This document shows, piece by piece, positions 35,747-45,027 of a DNA stretch of 64,000 bases. The position numbers and the translations under genes are program-made. The notes below the pieces were generated by a model. That model was given only the letters and a program-made list of their open reading frames with translations. It was not told where the DNA came from and did not search any database. Location: the NCBI GenBank assembly GCA_963753905.1, contig CAVWDZ010000003.1:1-64000 (forward strand), read 5' to 3'. The stretch comes from Bog-756 sp963753905 (GTDB lineage: Bacteria; Actinomycetota; Acidimicrobiia; Acidimicrobiales; RAAP-2). Each line of letters begins with the position of its first letter. Position 1 is the stretch's first letter.

Positions 35747-36072
35747 TGCGCCCCGCCCTTCCGTCATCCGACTCCTGCCCACTTATGCCCAGGTAGCATC
35801 GCACATTCCGCACGGGCGCGCACGGGGAACGCGACGACTGGGCCGGGTCGCGAAACGTCGTTCGCAGCACTGCACACGCGTCATTCAGTCCGATTCCTCC
35901 GACGGGTCGCGGGGACGGGAACAGCACAGTCCGTGATGTGCAAAGCACGGTAAGCGTCACGGACAGCACCGTGCGCGTCGCCGGTAGCACTGTCAGCGTC
36001 ATCCCGATCGCCGATCCTGGAGCAGTGGCCCGGATAGGCCGTCACCGTTCGGACAGAGGAATTCGAACTGCC
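35747..36072. other. 326-bp intergenic region holding a four-copy 21-bp array
   Basis: Separates the FN3 gene start from the lipoprotein gene end. No gene is supported; the short open frames here are repeat artefacts. The notable content is the AGCACNGT array. Confidence 0.6.
35923..36006. repeat. Four AGCACNGT motifs at exact 21-bp spacing
   Basis: AGCACAGT at 35923, AGCACGGT at 35944, AGCACCGT at 35965 and AGCACTGT at 35986: period exactly 21 bp, about two helical turns. The last three units also share (A/C)GCGTC nine bases into the unit. Likely an operator array or remnant of tandem duplication upstream of the FN3 gene. Confidence 0.7.
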
Positions 36073-36885
36073 CTACGAAGAAAGGACTTTGGCGCCCGTG
36101 CCTTTTTCGTACGCGTGAACGACTGTGAGCGTCGTCGCCTTGGCGTCGCTCGCACAGGCTGGGACATAGCCGCCCCCCGGGGGGCCGTCGAACGGACCGA
36201 GCAGTGGGGTCGTGCTCCCGACGATGACGATTCGTACCTGCAAGGGACCCGGGTTACTGCCACACCAATTCGCCCAATTGACGATCAGATCTGCCGTGGC
36301 TTGCGGCGCAAGCAGGAGGGGCGGCAGCGCGCGGTCGGGTGATTCGACCGATACCACGCCCAACAGTGCGCCATCACTCCGGAGGAGGGTGACGGAGGGA
36401 TTTCCCGAGAGGAAGCACGGTCCGCTCGATCTATTGGTCAAGACAACTGTCCCTTGCGCTGCCCCCGCAGAACCGGTCTGTCGACGCCCACCTTGAGCGC
36501 TCAATGTAGAGGCCGAACACGCTGTCGGCGGGCTGGGCGCGATTTTCGGAGGAGTTGATCCCTTGGACTTCGTGTTACCCGCCTTCGTAGTTCCGGAGTT
36601 CGTCGACGTCGCGGTCGAACCGTGCGAGCCCGGCGACCCTGGAGCGGTCGACGGGGCAGCTGATCCCTTTCCCTTGGAGGAACCAGTAGCTCCGCCGGGA
36701 TCAGATTTGGTCGTCGAAGACGTGGACCCAGCGGTACTCGCTCCCGAAAGTGAGACCGTCGATGAGGTCGAATCCGTCGCAGCCGGCGACGAGCACCCTG
36801 CCAGACACAGCCCGATCACCAATGACACCAGCACGATCGATCTCTTGGACACACGCTCAGAGCCAGCCCCTCTGTGGATTCTCAT
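36073..36885 (-). CDS. DUF4232-like lipoprotein
   Basis: 270 residues. Lipobox SLVIGLCLAGC places Cys near 30; GTG at 36852 is an alternative start. A long Ser/Thr/Gly/Lys-rich linker (about 32-120) leads to a C-terminal beta domain: QGTVVLTNRSSGPCFLSGNP, SVTLLRSDGALLG, LLLAPQATADLIVNWANWC, LQVRIVIVGS. This is the DUF4232 pattern found in actinobacterial lipoproteins, probably with one Cys-Cys bond. It starts 20 bp after the large repeat-protein gene and may be its distal operon member. Function unknown. Confidence 0.78.
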   Translation of the reverse strand: MRIHRGAGSERVSKRSIVLVSLVIGLCLAGCSSPAATDSTSSTVSLSGASTAGSTSSTTKSDPGGATGSSKGKGSAAPSTAPGSPGSHGSTATSTNSGTTKAGNTKSKGSTPPKIAPSPPTACSASTLSAQGGRRQTGSAGAAQGTVVLTNRSSGPCFLSGNPSVTLLRSDGALLGVVSVESPDRALPPLLLAPQATADLIVNWANWCGSNPGPLQVRIVIVGSTTPLLGPFDGPPGGGYVPACASDAKATTLTVVHAYEKGTGAKVLSS

Positions 36886-36905
36886 CTCGAGCTCGCCCGG
36901 TTGGG

Positions 36906-37655
36906 TTACGCCGCCATCCCGACGATCGGCTTGTTGAGGGTGATTGCCCCGGTCGAGCCGTGGAAGCCGGCATCGCCGAAGGCGAAGAGGCCGCCGTCGG
37001 AGGCCACCAGCCAGTAGCCCTTACCGTCGGGGCTGGCTGCCATGCCCACAATCGGCTTGTTGAGGACAAGATCGCCGGTCGAGCCATGGAAGCCGGCATC
37101 CCCGAAGGCGAAGAGGCCGCCGTCAGAGGCGACGAGCCAGTAGCCCTTGCCGTCGGGGGTGGCTGCCATGCCCACGATCGGCTTGTTGAGGGTGATTGCC
37201 CCGGTCGAGCCGTGGAAGCCGGCATCGCCGAAGGCGAAGAGGCCGCCGTCAGAAGCGACCAGCCAGTAGCCCTTACCGTCGGGGGTCGGCGCCATCCCGA
37301 CGATCGGCTTGTTGAGGGTGATTGCCCCGGTCGATCCGTGGAAGCCGGCATCACCGAAGGCGAAGAGGCCGCCGTCAGAGGCCACCAGCCAGTAGCCCTT
37401 GCCGTCGGGGGTGGCTGCCATGCCCACAATCGGCTTGTTGAGGACAAGATCGCCGGTCGATCCGTAGAAGACGGCATCACCGAAGGCGAAGATGCCGCCG
37501 TCGGAGGCGACGAGCCAGTAGCCCTTACCGTCGGGGGTCTCAGCCATCCCGACGATCGGCTTGTTGAGGGTGAGACCCCCGGTCGAGCCGTGGTACGTGG
37601 CGGCTCCAAAGGTGAAGACCCCACCATCAGAGGCGACCAGGGTGTACCCACCCGC
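36906..37655 (-). repeat. Six tandem 42-residue GYWLVASDGG units (third copy in window)
   Basis: First unit GGYTLVASDGGVFTFG is diverged; the next five are nearly identical (GKGYWLVASDGG(L/I)FAFGDA.F.GSTG, LNKPIVGMA). Confidence 0.87.
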
Positions 37656-40432
37656 TAGTGCTGGTGGCGCGGCCGGATTGACCGTGATGGTAAAGGACCA
37701 GGTCCCGGAGTTACCGAAGGCGTCCGAGTCGGTGCCCGAGACCGTGTAGACGGCCGGGGTCAGGGTGTCCGGGGCTGAGACTGCACCTGTTGCGTTCACC
37801 GTGAAGGCCGGCGAGGACGAGGTCACGAGGAAGGTCACTGCACCGTTGTTGCCCGAGGTGTGCAGTTGGCTCGTGAAGGGACTCTCGGCGGTGACCGTGC
37901 CGGTGGTCGGCGCGGTCTGGGTGATGGTGCCGGTTGCAGGGTTGACGGTGAGCTGGAAGGACCAGATCCCGGAGTTGCCGAAGGCGTCAGAGTCGGTGCC
38001 CGAGACCGTGTAGACGTTCGGGGTCAGGGTGTCCGGGGCTGAGACTGCACCTGTTGCGTTCACCGTGAAGGCCGGCGAGGACGAGGTCACGAGGAAGGTC
38101 ACTGCACCGTTGTTGCCCGAGGTGTGCAGTTGGCTCGTGAAGGGACTCTCGGCGGTGACCGTGCCGGTGGTCGGCGCGGTCTGGGTGATGGTGCCGGTTG
38201 CAGGGTTGACGGTGAGCTGGAAGGACCAGATCCCGGAGTTGCCGAAGGCGTCAGAGTCGGTGCCCGAGACCGTGTAGACGTTCGGGAGCAGAGTCCCTGG
38301 AGCCGAGACCGCGCCGCTCGATGACACGGAGAAGGCCGGCGAGGACGAGGTCACGAGGAAGGTCACCGCACCGTTGTTGCCGGTCGTCTCCAGTTGGCTC
38401 GTGAAGGGACTCTCGGCGGTGACCGTGCCGGTGGTCGGCGCGGTCTGGGTGATGGTGCCGGTTGCAGGGTTGACGGTGAGCTGGAAGGACCAGATCCCGG
38501 AGTTGCCGAAGGCGTCAGAGTCGGTGCCCGAGACCGTGTAGACGTTCGGGAGCAGAGTCCCTGGAGCCGAGACCGCGCCGCTCGATGACACGGAGAAGGC
38601 CGGCGAGGACGAGGTCACGAGGAAGGTCACCGCACCGTTGTTGCCCGAGGTGTGCAGTTGGCTCGTGAAGGGACTCCCGGCGGTGACCGTGCCGGTGGTC
38701 GGCGCGGTCTGGGTGATGGTGCCGGTTGCAGGGTTGACGGTGAGCTGGAAGGACCAGATCCCGGAGTTGCCGAAGGCGTCAGAGTCGGTGCCCGAGACCG
38801 TGTAGACGTTCGGGAGCAGAGTCCCTGGAGCCGAGACCGCGCCGCTCGATGACACGGAGAAGGCCGGCGAGGACGAGGTCACGAGGAAGGTCACCGCACC
38901 GTTGTTGCCCGAGGTGTGCAGTTGGCTCGTGAAGGGACTCCCGGCGGTGACCGTGCCGGTGGTCGGCGCGGTCTGGGTGATGGTGCCGGTTGCAGGGTTG
39001 ACGGTGAGCTGGAAGGACCAGATCCCGGAGTTGCCGAAGGCGTCAGAGTCGGTGCCCGAGACCGTGTAGACGTTCGGGAGCAGAGTCCCTGGAGCCGAGA
39101 CCGCGCCGCTCGATGACACGGAGAAGGCCGGCGAGGACGAGGTCACGAGGAAGGTCACCGCACCGTTGTTGCCCGAGTCGTGTCCAGTTGGCTCGTGAAG
39201 GGACTCCCGGCGGTGACCGTGCCGGTGGTCGGCGCGGTCTGGGTGATGGTGCCGGTTGCAGGGTTGACGGTGAGCTGGAAGGACCAGATCCCGGAGTTGC
39301 CGAAGGCGTCAGAGTCGGTGCCCGAGACCGTGTAGACGTTCGGGAGCAGAGTCCCTGGAGCCGAGACCGCGCCGCTCGATGACACGGAGAAGGCCGGCGA
39401 GGACGAGGTCACGAGGAAGGTCACCGCACCGTTGTTGCCGAGTCGTGTCCAGTTGGCTCGTGAAGGGACTCCCGGCGGTGACCGTGCCGGTGGTCGGCGC
39501 GGTCTGGGTGATGGTGCCGGTTGCAGGGTTGACGGTGAGCTGGAAGGACCAGATCCCGGAGTTGCCGAAGGCGTCAGAGTCGGTGCCCGAGACCGTGTAG
39601 ACGTTCGGGAGCAGAGTCCCTGGAGCCGAGACCGCGCCGCTCGATGACACGGAGAAGGCCGGCGAGGACGAGGTCACGAGGAAGGTCACCGCACCGTTGT
39701 TGCCCGAGTCGTCTCCAGTTGGCTCGTGAAGGGACTCCCGGCGGTGACCGTGCCGGTGGTCGGCGCGGTCTGGGTGATGGTGCCGGTTGCAGGGTTGACG
39801 GTGAGCTGGAAGGACCAGGTGCCGGTGTTGCTACAGGCGTCAGAGTCGGTGCCCGAGACCGTGTAGACGTTCGGGAGCAGAGTCCCTGGAGCCGAGACCG
39901 CACCGCTCGATGACACGGAGAAGGCCGGCGAGGACGAGGTCACGGTGAACACGACCGGACTCACGCCGGTCGTGTTCAACTGGGTCGTGAATGCGTTTCC
40001 AGCGTTGACCGATCCAGTCGTCGGTGCGGTCTGGGTGACCCCGGGGCCACCACCCGTGACGGTCAATGTGAAGTCCCACGAACCGCTATTGCTCGACGTG
40101 TCCTGATCGAAACCGAACACCGTGTAGACGCCTGGGGGAACCGTGCCAGGGGCGGTGAGAAAGCCGGTCGACGACACCGTGACCGGCTCACAGACTGCGG
40201 AGGTGGTGAAGAACGTCACCGCCCCGACATTGCCGGTCACATTCAACTGAACAGAGTAGGGCGTGCCCGAGGCCACGCTGGCCGACGTGGGCGCAACCTG
40301 CGTGATCGTGCCTGACGCCGCCGCCGTACCGGATGTGAATACGACGAGCGAGCCGCCGAGCACAGCAACAATCAATGTCACCGCCCCGCCGAGTGCCGCC
40401 ATACGCCGGGCCAGCGACCGTGATGCATTCAT
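36906..40432 (-). CDS. Giant secreted Ig-like repeat protein with six-unit GYWLVASDGG end; three frameshifts
   Basis: Start ATG 40432 with GAGGAG upstream; signal AALGGAVTLIVAVLGGSLVVF. Two diverged Ig-like units are followed by eight nearly identical 88-residue units (TGTITQTAPTTGTVT ... WSFQLTVNPA), then six 42-residue GYWLVASDGG units. As sequenced, the frame breaks three times, at 39699-39718, 39434-39452 and 39168-39187. All three lie at the same point of consecutive repeats, where the DNA looks like a blend of two unit variants. Restored, the protein would be about 1170 residues and ten Ig-like units. I treat it as one gene. A cell-surface adhesin or fibre is inferred. Confidence 0.75.
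37676..39795 (-). repeat. Eight near-identical 264-bp tandem repeats
   Basis: Period 264 bp (for example motif positions at 38029 and 37765), but 266, 265 and 266 bp between the same motif at 39071, 39337, 39602 and 39868. The 1-2 extra bases sit at the junction after SQL and cause the frameshifts in the gene. Confidence 0.88.
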
Positions 40433-40726
40433 CTGCGCGTCTCCTCGAGCCTCATGCGGGGTCCGAGCCACTCGGACTCCCCTGCCCATCCCTCATGACG
40501 ATCGGGCGACGCAGCACGGTCTCCCGTTACAACAACCCCCAACCAGGGCAAAAATCTAGGGGATGGCATATGCAATTACAAGGGGATATGCGCTGCCCGA
40601 CACGCTACGTCCTCTTCTTACTACGTAACGTGGTGGTCGTGGAATAACCAGCGTGACGGTGAAGAGTTCTGACCGCTGCTGACGCGTGACTCCATTGCTG
40701 CGGAGCGACGGCTGCGGGGACGCGGC
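40433..40726. other. Promoter-side gap of the Ig-like repeat gene
   Basis: About 290 bp upstream of ATG 40432, noticeably more AT-rich than its surroundings (40550-40650). No gene or tRNA is visible. It probably holds the minus-strand promoter of the repeat gene; a tatg/tacgta-rich segment at 40600-40630 is the most promoter-like part but no clear -10/-35 pair could be fixed. Confidence 0.4.
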
Positions 40727-40752
40727 AAAGGGACCCCCTAAGGGGTCCCTTT
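40727..40752. terminator. Perfect 11-bp stem hairpin
   Basis: AAAGGGACCCC, loop CTAA, GGGGTCCCTTT: perfect inverted repeat, readable on both strands, downstream of the minus-strand VCK-repeat gene. Likely a rho-independent terminator with only a short T-run. Confidence 0.6.
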
Positions 40753-40766
40753 GCATCACCCCCGGG

Positions 40767-40796
40767 GCAGGGGGCTCCCTCTCGGGAGTCCCCTGC
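40767..40796. terminator. 13-bp stem hairpin with one mismatch
   Basis: GCAGGGGGCTCCC, loop TCTC, GGGAGTCCCCTGC. Second of three consecutive hairpins after the VCK-repeat gene. Confidence 0.5.
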
Positions 40797-40804
40797 CTAC
40801 CGGG

Positions 40805-40822
40805 TTAGGCGAGGTCGCCTAA
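40805..40822. terminator. 8-bp stem hairpin next to gene end
   Basis: TTAGGCGA-GG-TCGCCTAA, a perfect inverted repeat 14 bp beyond the stop of the minus-strand gene at 40837. Confidence 0.5.
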
Positions 40823-40836
40823 TGGTGTCCTTTGCC

Positions 40837-42963
40837 TCAGGGAGTGCGTCCCTGGGTGAAGGTCACCACGTTGGCGCCAGACCCGTTGCTGAACACGATG
40901 GTTGCGGGGAAGGTCGTCGTCGGCAGCGGTGGGCTGCTGATGACGCTCCCGGAACCCTGGTACTGGAGGTTCGTCAGCTCGACCGAAGGCGTGCTGGGCT
41001 GAAGCTCGCTGACCGAAATCGTGACGGCAGAGCCATTGGCATTGACCACGGGGATCGGGCCGCTGATGGCCGAGCACGTGGAACCGTTCACCGGATTGGT
41101 CAGAGTGACCGATCCCGTCGTTGTCGTGCCATTGACCGTGTACGAGTAGTCGTACACGAACGGCTCACCAGTGTCGAGATTGGCATCCGGCGAAGTCTGT
41201 GCAGAGCAGATCTTGAACTGACCTGTGAGCGCAGCATCCGTGAAGGTCACCAACGTCTCGTCATTGACGCCACCGAACGGCACGTTGACATACGCCGTAC
41301 CACCGTTCTGATTCGCATTCGCCCACCACGAGATCAACTCGTTCGGGTACGGAGCGTTCAGACCATAGGCGGTGACGTTCTGCAGGTAGAAGTTGGGGTT
41401 GCCCGGCATCTCCACGATGGTGGCGGTACCAGCAGGAACCTCGAAGGCCTGCGAGCACTGTCCAGCCATCACGATGAAGATCGAACCACCGTTGACCGTG
41501 AAGGGGAAGCTCTGCTGCCCCGTCGACGGATCGCCAGCGTTCTTGCAGACTTCAACCCAACCCATGGCTTCGTTGTTGAACGTTGCCACGTTGACGTTCG
41601 TCCCCACAGTGACATAGGCGGTCGTCCCGCTCACGCTGCCGGCTGTGACGCTGACACCGGAGATCGTGACGTTCGCCTGGGCTACCTCGGTGATCGTCGC
41701 CGTTGAGCCGAGCGGCAGCGCCGTGAGGTCCAACGAGCAAGCCGGAGTACCGGGCCCATTGGAGATGACCGACACGGTCTGCGTTCCAGCATCATCGCTC
41801 ACGTTGAAGGTGAAGACCGATCCCGTGAGAGCACCACTGTTGGCATCAAGGACCTTGCAGACCTTGACGTACCCAAGCTGGGTGCTGTTGGTAAAGATCG
41901 CCGTCACGCTTGAGTTCACTGCGACGGCGTAGGTTGCCTCGCTGTTCGCAAGGTTCTCCGCCACGAGGGCGCTCTGTGGGATCGAGCCGACCGAGCTCAC
42001 GTAGTACGGGGAGGAAGGCTCCTCGGTGACCGTGACCTGACCGGCAGGAACGGTGACGTCCCCGCTGCACTGACCCACCGGAACCGGCGGCAGGGTCTCG
42101 CTCCATTCGCCCTCACTCAGCACGAAGTTGAACGAACCGCTGACGAACTGATCACCGGCCTGCTTGCAGACCTCGATGCTTCCTGTCTGCGTAGTCGGCG
42201 GGATCCAGTTCGCGTAGTCCACGATGGTCGTCCCGACCGTAGGCGGCCCGACCGTCGCGGTGACGGTTCCGGCAGTGGTGTTCACGTTGCTCTCGGTCCC
42301 GTGGGTCACGGTGATCGAGTACACGGAAGAGCCACTGCTGGGAAGCTCAGCGATGTTGACCCTGGTACCAACTTGGTACCTGGTCAGCCCGCCGCAGCTT
42401 GTGTTCGCCGTGGCGGCCGCGTCGACACTGAACGGACCAACAGTGTTCGCACCGGCCGACTCCGTGAAGCTGAACGGCTCCCCGATAAGGGACGGACTGT
42501 TGTACTCGCTCTTGCACACCTTGAGCTGACCATAGGTCGGCTCGTTCGTGAAGGTCGCGGTCGTCTCGCTGCCTGCAGCGACATCGACGTGAGCGGTACG
42601 AGTCCCGACCGACGTCGTTCCCGTGTTGGGCACGAGGGCGATCGACCCAAGGTGCGTAGCACCGGTCGCGTCGAGCGCCTCGACGACCGTGTTAGTGGCG
42701 GCTGCGGCGAAGGTCTTGCACTGACCAGAAGTCAAGCTGAACGTCTTCGCTGTGTCTGAATTCGTCGTCAACGTGAAGCTGAACGAACCGGCGACAGGTC
42801 CCGCCTTGCATACCTCGATACTGCGTGTGGTCGAGGCGCCGGCGACGCTTGCAGCGGCCACAGAAACGGTCATGCCCCCTAAGAGCGCGACCGCTACGAC
42901 CCCTGTCAGCAAAGTTCGCCGACCCCTCTTCGTCGCGGCTTGCGGCCGCTCTCTTGTCAACAT
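40837..42963 (-). CDS. Secreted multi-domain protein with VCK-type repeats (SpaA/prealbumin-like folds)
   Basis: 708 residues; AGGAGG lies 9 nt before ATG 42963. Signal peptide: RRTLLTGVVAVALLGGMTVSVAAA. The mature part is six or so domains of about 105-110 residues, each opening with a G.(I/L/V)(E/K)VCK strand (SIEVCKAG, QLKVCKSE, SIEVCKQA, YVKVCKVL, WVEVCKNA, QFKICSAQ), with a second Cys in the middle (GQCK, GQCS, PACS) and a closing ATFTN/AIFTN strand. Paired Cys per domain suggests intradomain disulfides. The pattern recalls collagen-binding B/SpaA-type modules of surface proteins. No sortase motif or anchor is seen. Three hairpins follow. Confidence 0.78.
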   Translation of the reverse strand: MLTRERPQAATKRGRRTLLTGVVAVALLGGMTVSVAAASVAGASTTRSIEVCKAGPVAGSFSFTLTTNSDTAKTFSLTSGQCKTFAAAATNTVVEALDATGATHLGSIALVPNTGTTSVGTRTAHVDVAAGSETTATFTNEPTYGQLKVCKSEYNSPSLIGEPFSFTESAGANTVGPFSVDAAATANTSCGGLTRYQVGTRVNIAELPSSGSSVYSITVTHGTESNVNTTAGTVTATVGPPTVGTTIVDYANWIPPTTQTGSIEVCKQAGDQFVSGSFNFVLSEGEWSETLPPVPVGQCSGDVTVPAGQVTVTEEPSSPYYVSSVGSIPQSALVAENLANSEATYAVAVNSSVTAIFTNSTQLGYVKVCKVLDANSGALTGSVFTFNVSDDAGTQTVSVISNGPGTPACSLDLTALPLGSTATITEVAQANVTISGVSVTAGSVSGTTAYVTVGTNVNVATFNNEAMGWVEVCKNAGDPSTGQQSFPFTVNGGSIFIVMAGQCSQAFEVPAGTATIVEMPGNPNFYLQNVTAYGLNAPYPNELISWWANANQNGGTAYVNVPFGGVNDETLVTFTDAALTGQFKICSAQTSPDANLDTGEPFVYDYSYTVNGTTTTGSVTLTNPVNGSTCSAISGPIPVVNANGSAVTISVSELQPSTPSVELTNLQYQGSGSVISSPPLPTTTFPATIVFSNGSGANVVTFTQGRTP

Positions 42964-43340
42964 GCGTGTTTCCTCCTGAGCTATCGAAAGATACCTATGG
43001 GTACCCGGTACTAACGATCCAGGAAAACCGCCTACAAGTCATCGTCCGAAGCGAACGAAGATTCCCCACGTTCGTTGTTCATTCCGCCCACCCGTGAGCA
43101 GGTCACTCACGATTTGGCCCGGACGCGAACCCCGAAACCAGCTCGATTCTCCTCATACACCGGCATTTCGCCGCGCAGCGTGGTATCGGATTCCGCTCAG
43201 AGTGGCAAAGTGCGAACTCCGACCGTATCCGTGCCGGTCGCGTTGGACACCTCAAGCCAACCGGACTACACAGTGCAGAGCGGGTCCAGCGGAACGAGCC
43301 CGCAACCACAGTCGAAGGATCGAACTAGGGCGGGACGGCG
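42964..43340. other. 377-bp divergent intergenic region
   Basis: Between the VCK-repeat gene (minus) and the PucR-type regulator (plus). It holds the strong AGGAGG site of the former, a small TATC-GAAA-GATA hairpin and a GGGTACCC palindrome near 42990-43005. No gene is supported in the rest. The promoters of both genes should lie here. Confidence 0.5.
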
Positions 43341-44990
43341 ATGGCGATCGTACGGAGTTGGGACCAGGAAAGACTCGGCGGCGAAGCTCTCACAGAGAGG
43401 GAAGCCGTCCGCCTCAGTGGGTTACTCCCGCGATCCGCAGTCGACGAATACCTCGAGACCAGCCCGGACGCCATGATCGTCGCGGACAGTTCTGGGAACA
43501 TCCTGGCCGGCAACCCGGCGGCCGAACAGCTCTTCGGCCTCGACCATGATGGGCTCACCGCGCTGAATCTCTCGAGCCTGTTCGTCCCTGAGCTCAACGG
43601 GCATCTGGCGATCGACTCCTTCGAGCGGGTGCAGGGAGCTGACGCCTCGGTGGGCTCCTACGTTCCCCGCCGGCTCGAGATCGAAGGAAAAGTGGGCGGG
43701 GGCACACTGCTTCCCCTCTGTCTCACCGTGACCCCGTTGAGTCAATCGGTGGAGCCGTTGCTCCTTGCCGTCGTCCGGGAGTCGACCTACTCGCCCTCCA
43801 CGGCGAAGCAGGTGGCGTCGGCGGCCTATCGGGCCGCCACGCAGGAGATGATGGCACTCCAACGGGAGCTCCTCGCCGAGATCGCCCAGGACAACGGGGT
43901 GGACGGCATCGCCCGAGTCCTCCATTACCGGACCGGGCGAAAGGTTCTGATCATCGATCCGGCCGGGCGGATGCTCGCCGGGGCCGGCTATGGAGCGCAC
44001 GACGTTCCCCAGGACCGGCTCGTCGCAGGGTGCTCTGCGGGGGACCGCCAGCGGTCCCTCCACGGCGTCCGCGAGCGGCATGCGGACTGCTGGACGGCGG
44101 CTGCCTGCCCCGATCAGACACTGCTCGGCACGATCTGCATTCACGACCCTGCCGGTGACCTGCCGGAGGTTGACCTGATGTCCCTCGAGCAGGCGGCTTC
44201 GATCCTCACCGTCGAACTGCTCCGGGCGCGGACCACCGACGGCACAGGAGGTGCATCGTTGGCCGGGTTCGCCGCCGAGCTCCTCAACGGCGATGATGAC
44301 GACCGGCTGCGCTCACAAGCGGCGATGTTCGGCTATGACCTGGATCGACCCCACCAGACGATCGCCATGGATACTCCCTCGGCGGACCTGGCGGCGGTCG
44401 AGGTGGCCGAACAGGTGGCGCGGAACCTCGGCATCATGAGCCCGCTGATCACTGCACGGTCGAGCCGGCTCGTCCTCCTCACGGCGAACGAGCTCGACTG
44501 CGAACTGCTGGCTGCGGCCCTGAGCGGCGCGTTCAGCATGGACGTGCGGATCGGCGTCGGGGGTGCATACCCGGTCACCGAGCTCCGCCGCTCCCTGACC
44601 GAGGCGGTCTTTGCGCTCGAGCTCGGGGCGACGGTGCAAAGTGAGGCTCCGGTCACGGCGTTCGCCGATCTCGGAGTCTGGAAGATGCTGGTTGATTCGA
44701 CCGAGCCACGGAAGTTGCGAGAGATCGTCGACGAGTGGATCGGGCCGTTGGCGGAACACGACACGCTCCATGGCAGTGAGCTCGTGAAAACGCTCACCGT
44801 GTATCTCAAAGCGTCCTGTGCAGCGGAGACGGCGGCGGCTGCGCTCCACGTCCACCGCAACACGCTCAGGTATCGCCTCTCGAAGATCTACCAGGTCAGT
44901 GGCCGCGACCTCACCGACCCCGACCAGCGGTTCCAGCTCGAGCTCGCGTGCCGCGCCAGGATCGTGCTCCAGGCACTCGAAACGGCCTGA
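43341..44990 (+). CDS. PAS-containing PucR-family transcriptional regulator
   Basis: 549 residues from ATG 43341 after GGGACGGCG. A PAS domain occupies about 35-150 (YLETSPDAMIVADSSGNILAGNPAAEQLFG). A GAF-like stretch follows (about 190-300, LHYRTGRKVLIIDPAGRML). A GGDEF-like PucR middle region is at about 385-450. The end is the PucR helix-turn-helix: AAALHVHRNTLRYRLSKI and DLTDPDQRFQLELA. PucR-type proteins activate catabolic operons in response to a ligand. It is divergent from the large secreted VCK-repeat protein, which is therefore a candidate target. Sensed signal unknown. Confidence 0.87.
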   Translation: MAIVRSWDQERLGGEALTEREAVRLSGLLPRSAVDEYLETSPDAMIVADSSGNILAGNPAAEQLFGLDHDGLTALNLSSLFVPELNGHLAIDSFERVQGADASVGSYVPRRLEIEGKVGGGTLLPLCLTVTPLSQSVEPLLLAVVRESTYSPSTAKQVASAAYRAATQEMMALQRELLAEIAQDNGVDGIARVLHYRTGRKVLIIDPAGRMLAGAGYGAHDVPQDRLVAGCSAGDRQRSLHGVRERHADCWTAAACPDQTLLGTICIHDPAGDLPEVDLMSLEQAASILTVELLRARTTDGTGGASLAGFAAELLNGDDDDRLRSQAAMFGYDLDRPHQTIAMDTPSADLAAVEVAEQVARNLGIMSPLITARSSRLVLLTANELDCELLAAALSGAFSMDVRIGVGGAYPVTELRRSLTEAVFALELGATVQSEAPVTAFADLGVWKMLVDSTEPRKLREIVDEWIGPLAEHDTLHGSELVKTLTVYLKASCAAETAAAALHVHRNTLRYRLSKIYQVSGRDLTDPDQRFQLELACRARIVLQALETA

Positions 44991-45027
44991 AGCCGCAGGT
45001 CGCGCCGGCTAGGCGCCGCTCGAGGGG

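Noticed and set aside
37676..39795. Tandem 264-bp repeats as a possible CRISPR or satellite array
   Set aside because: Units are far too long, contiguous without spacers, and encode Ig-like domains in frame.
36906..40432. Several separate genes at 36.9-39.2, 39.2-39.4, 39.3-39.7 and 39.7-40.4 kb
   Set aside because: Only the last has a start and signal peptide; the others begin mid-repeat in shifted frames, so one frameshifted gene explains them better.
42964..43010. GGGTACCC palindrome and TATC-GAAA-GATA hairpin as a specific regulator site
   Set aside because: Both are short and single-copy in the window; chance occurrence cannot be excluded.
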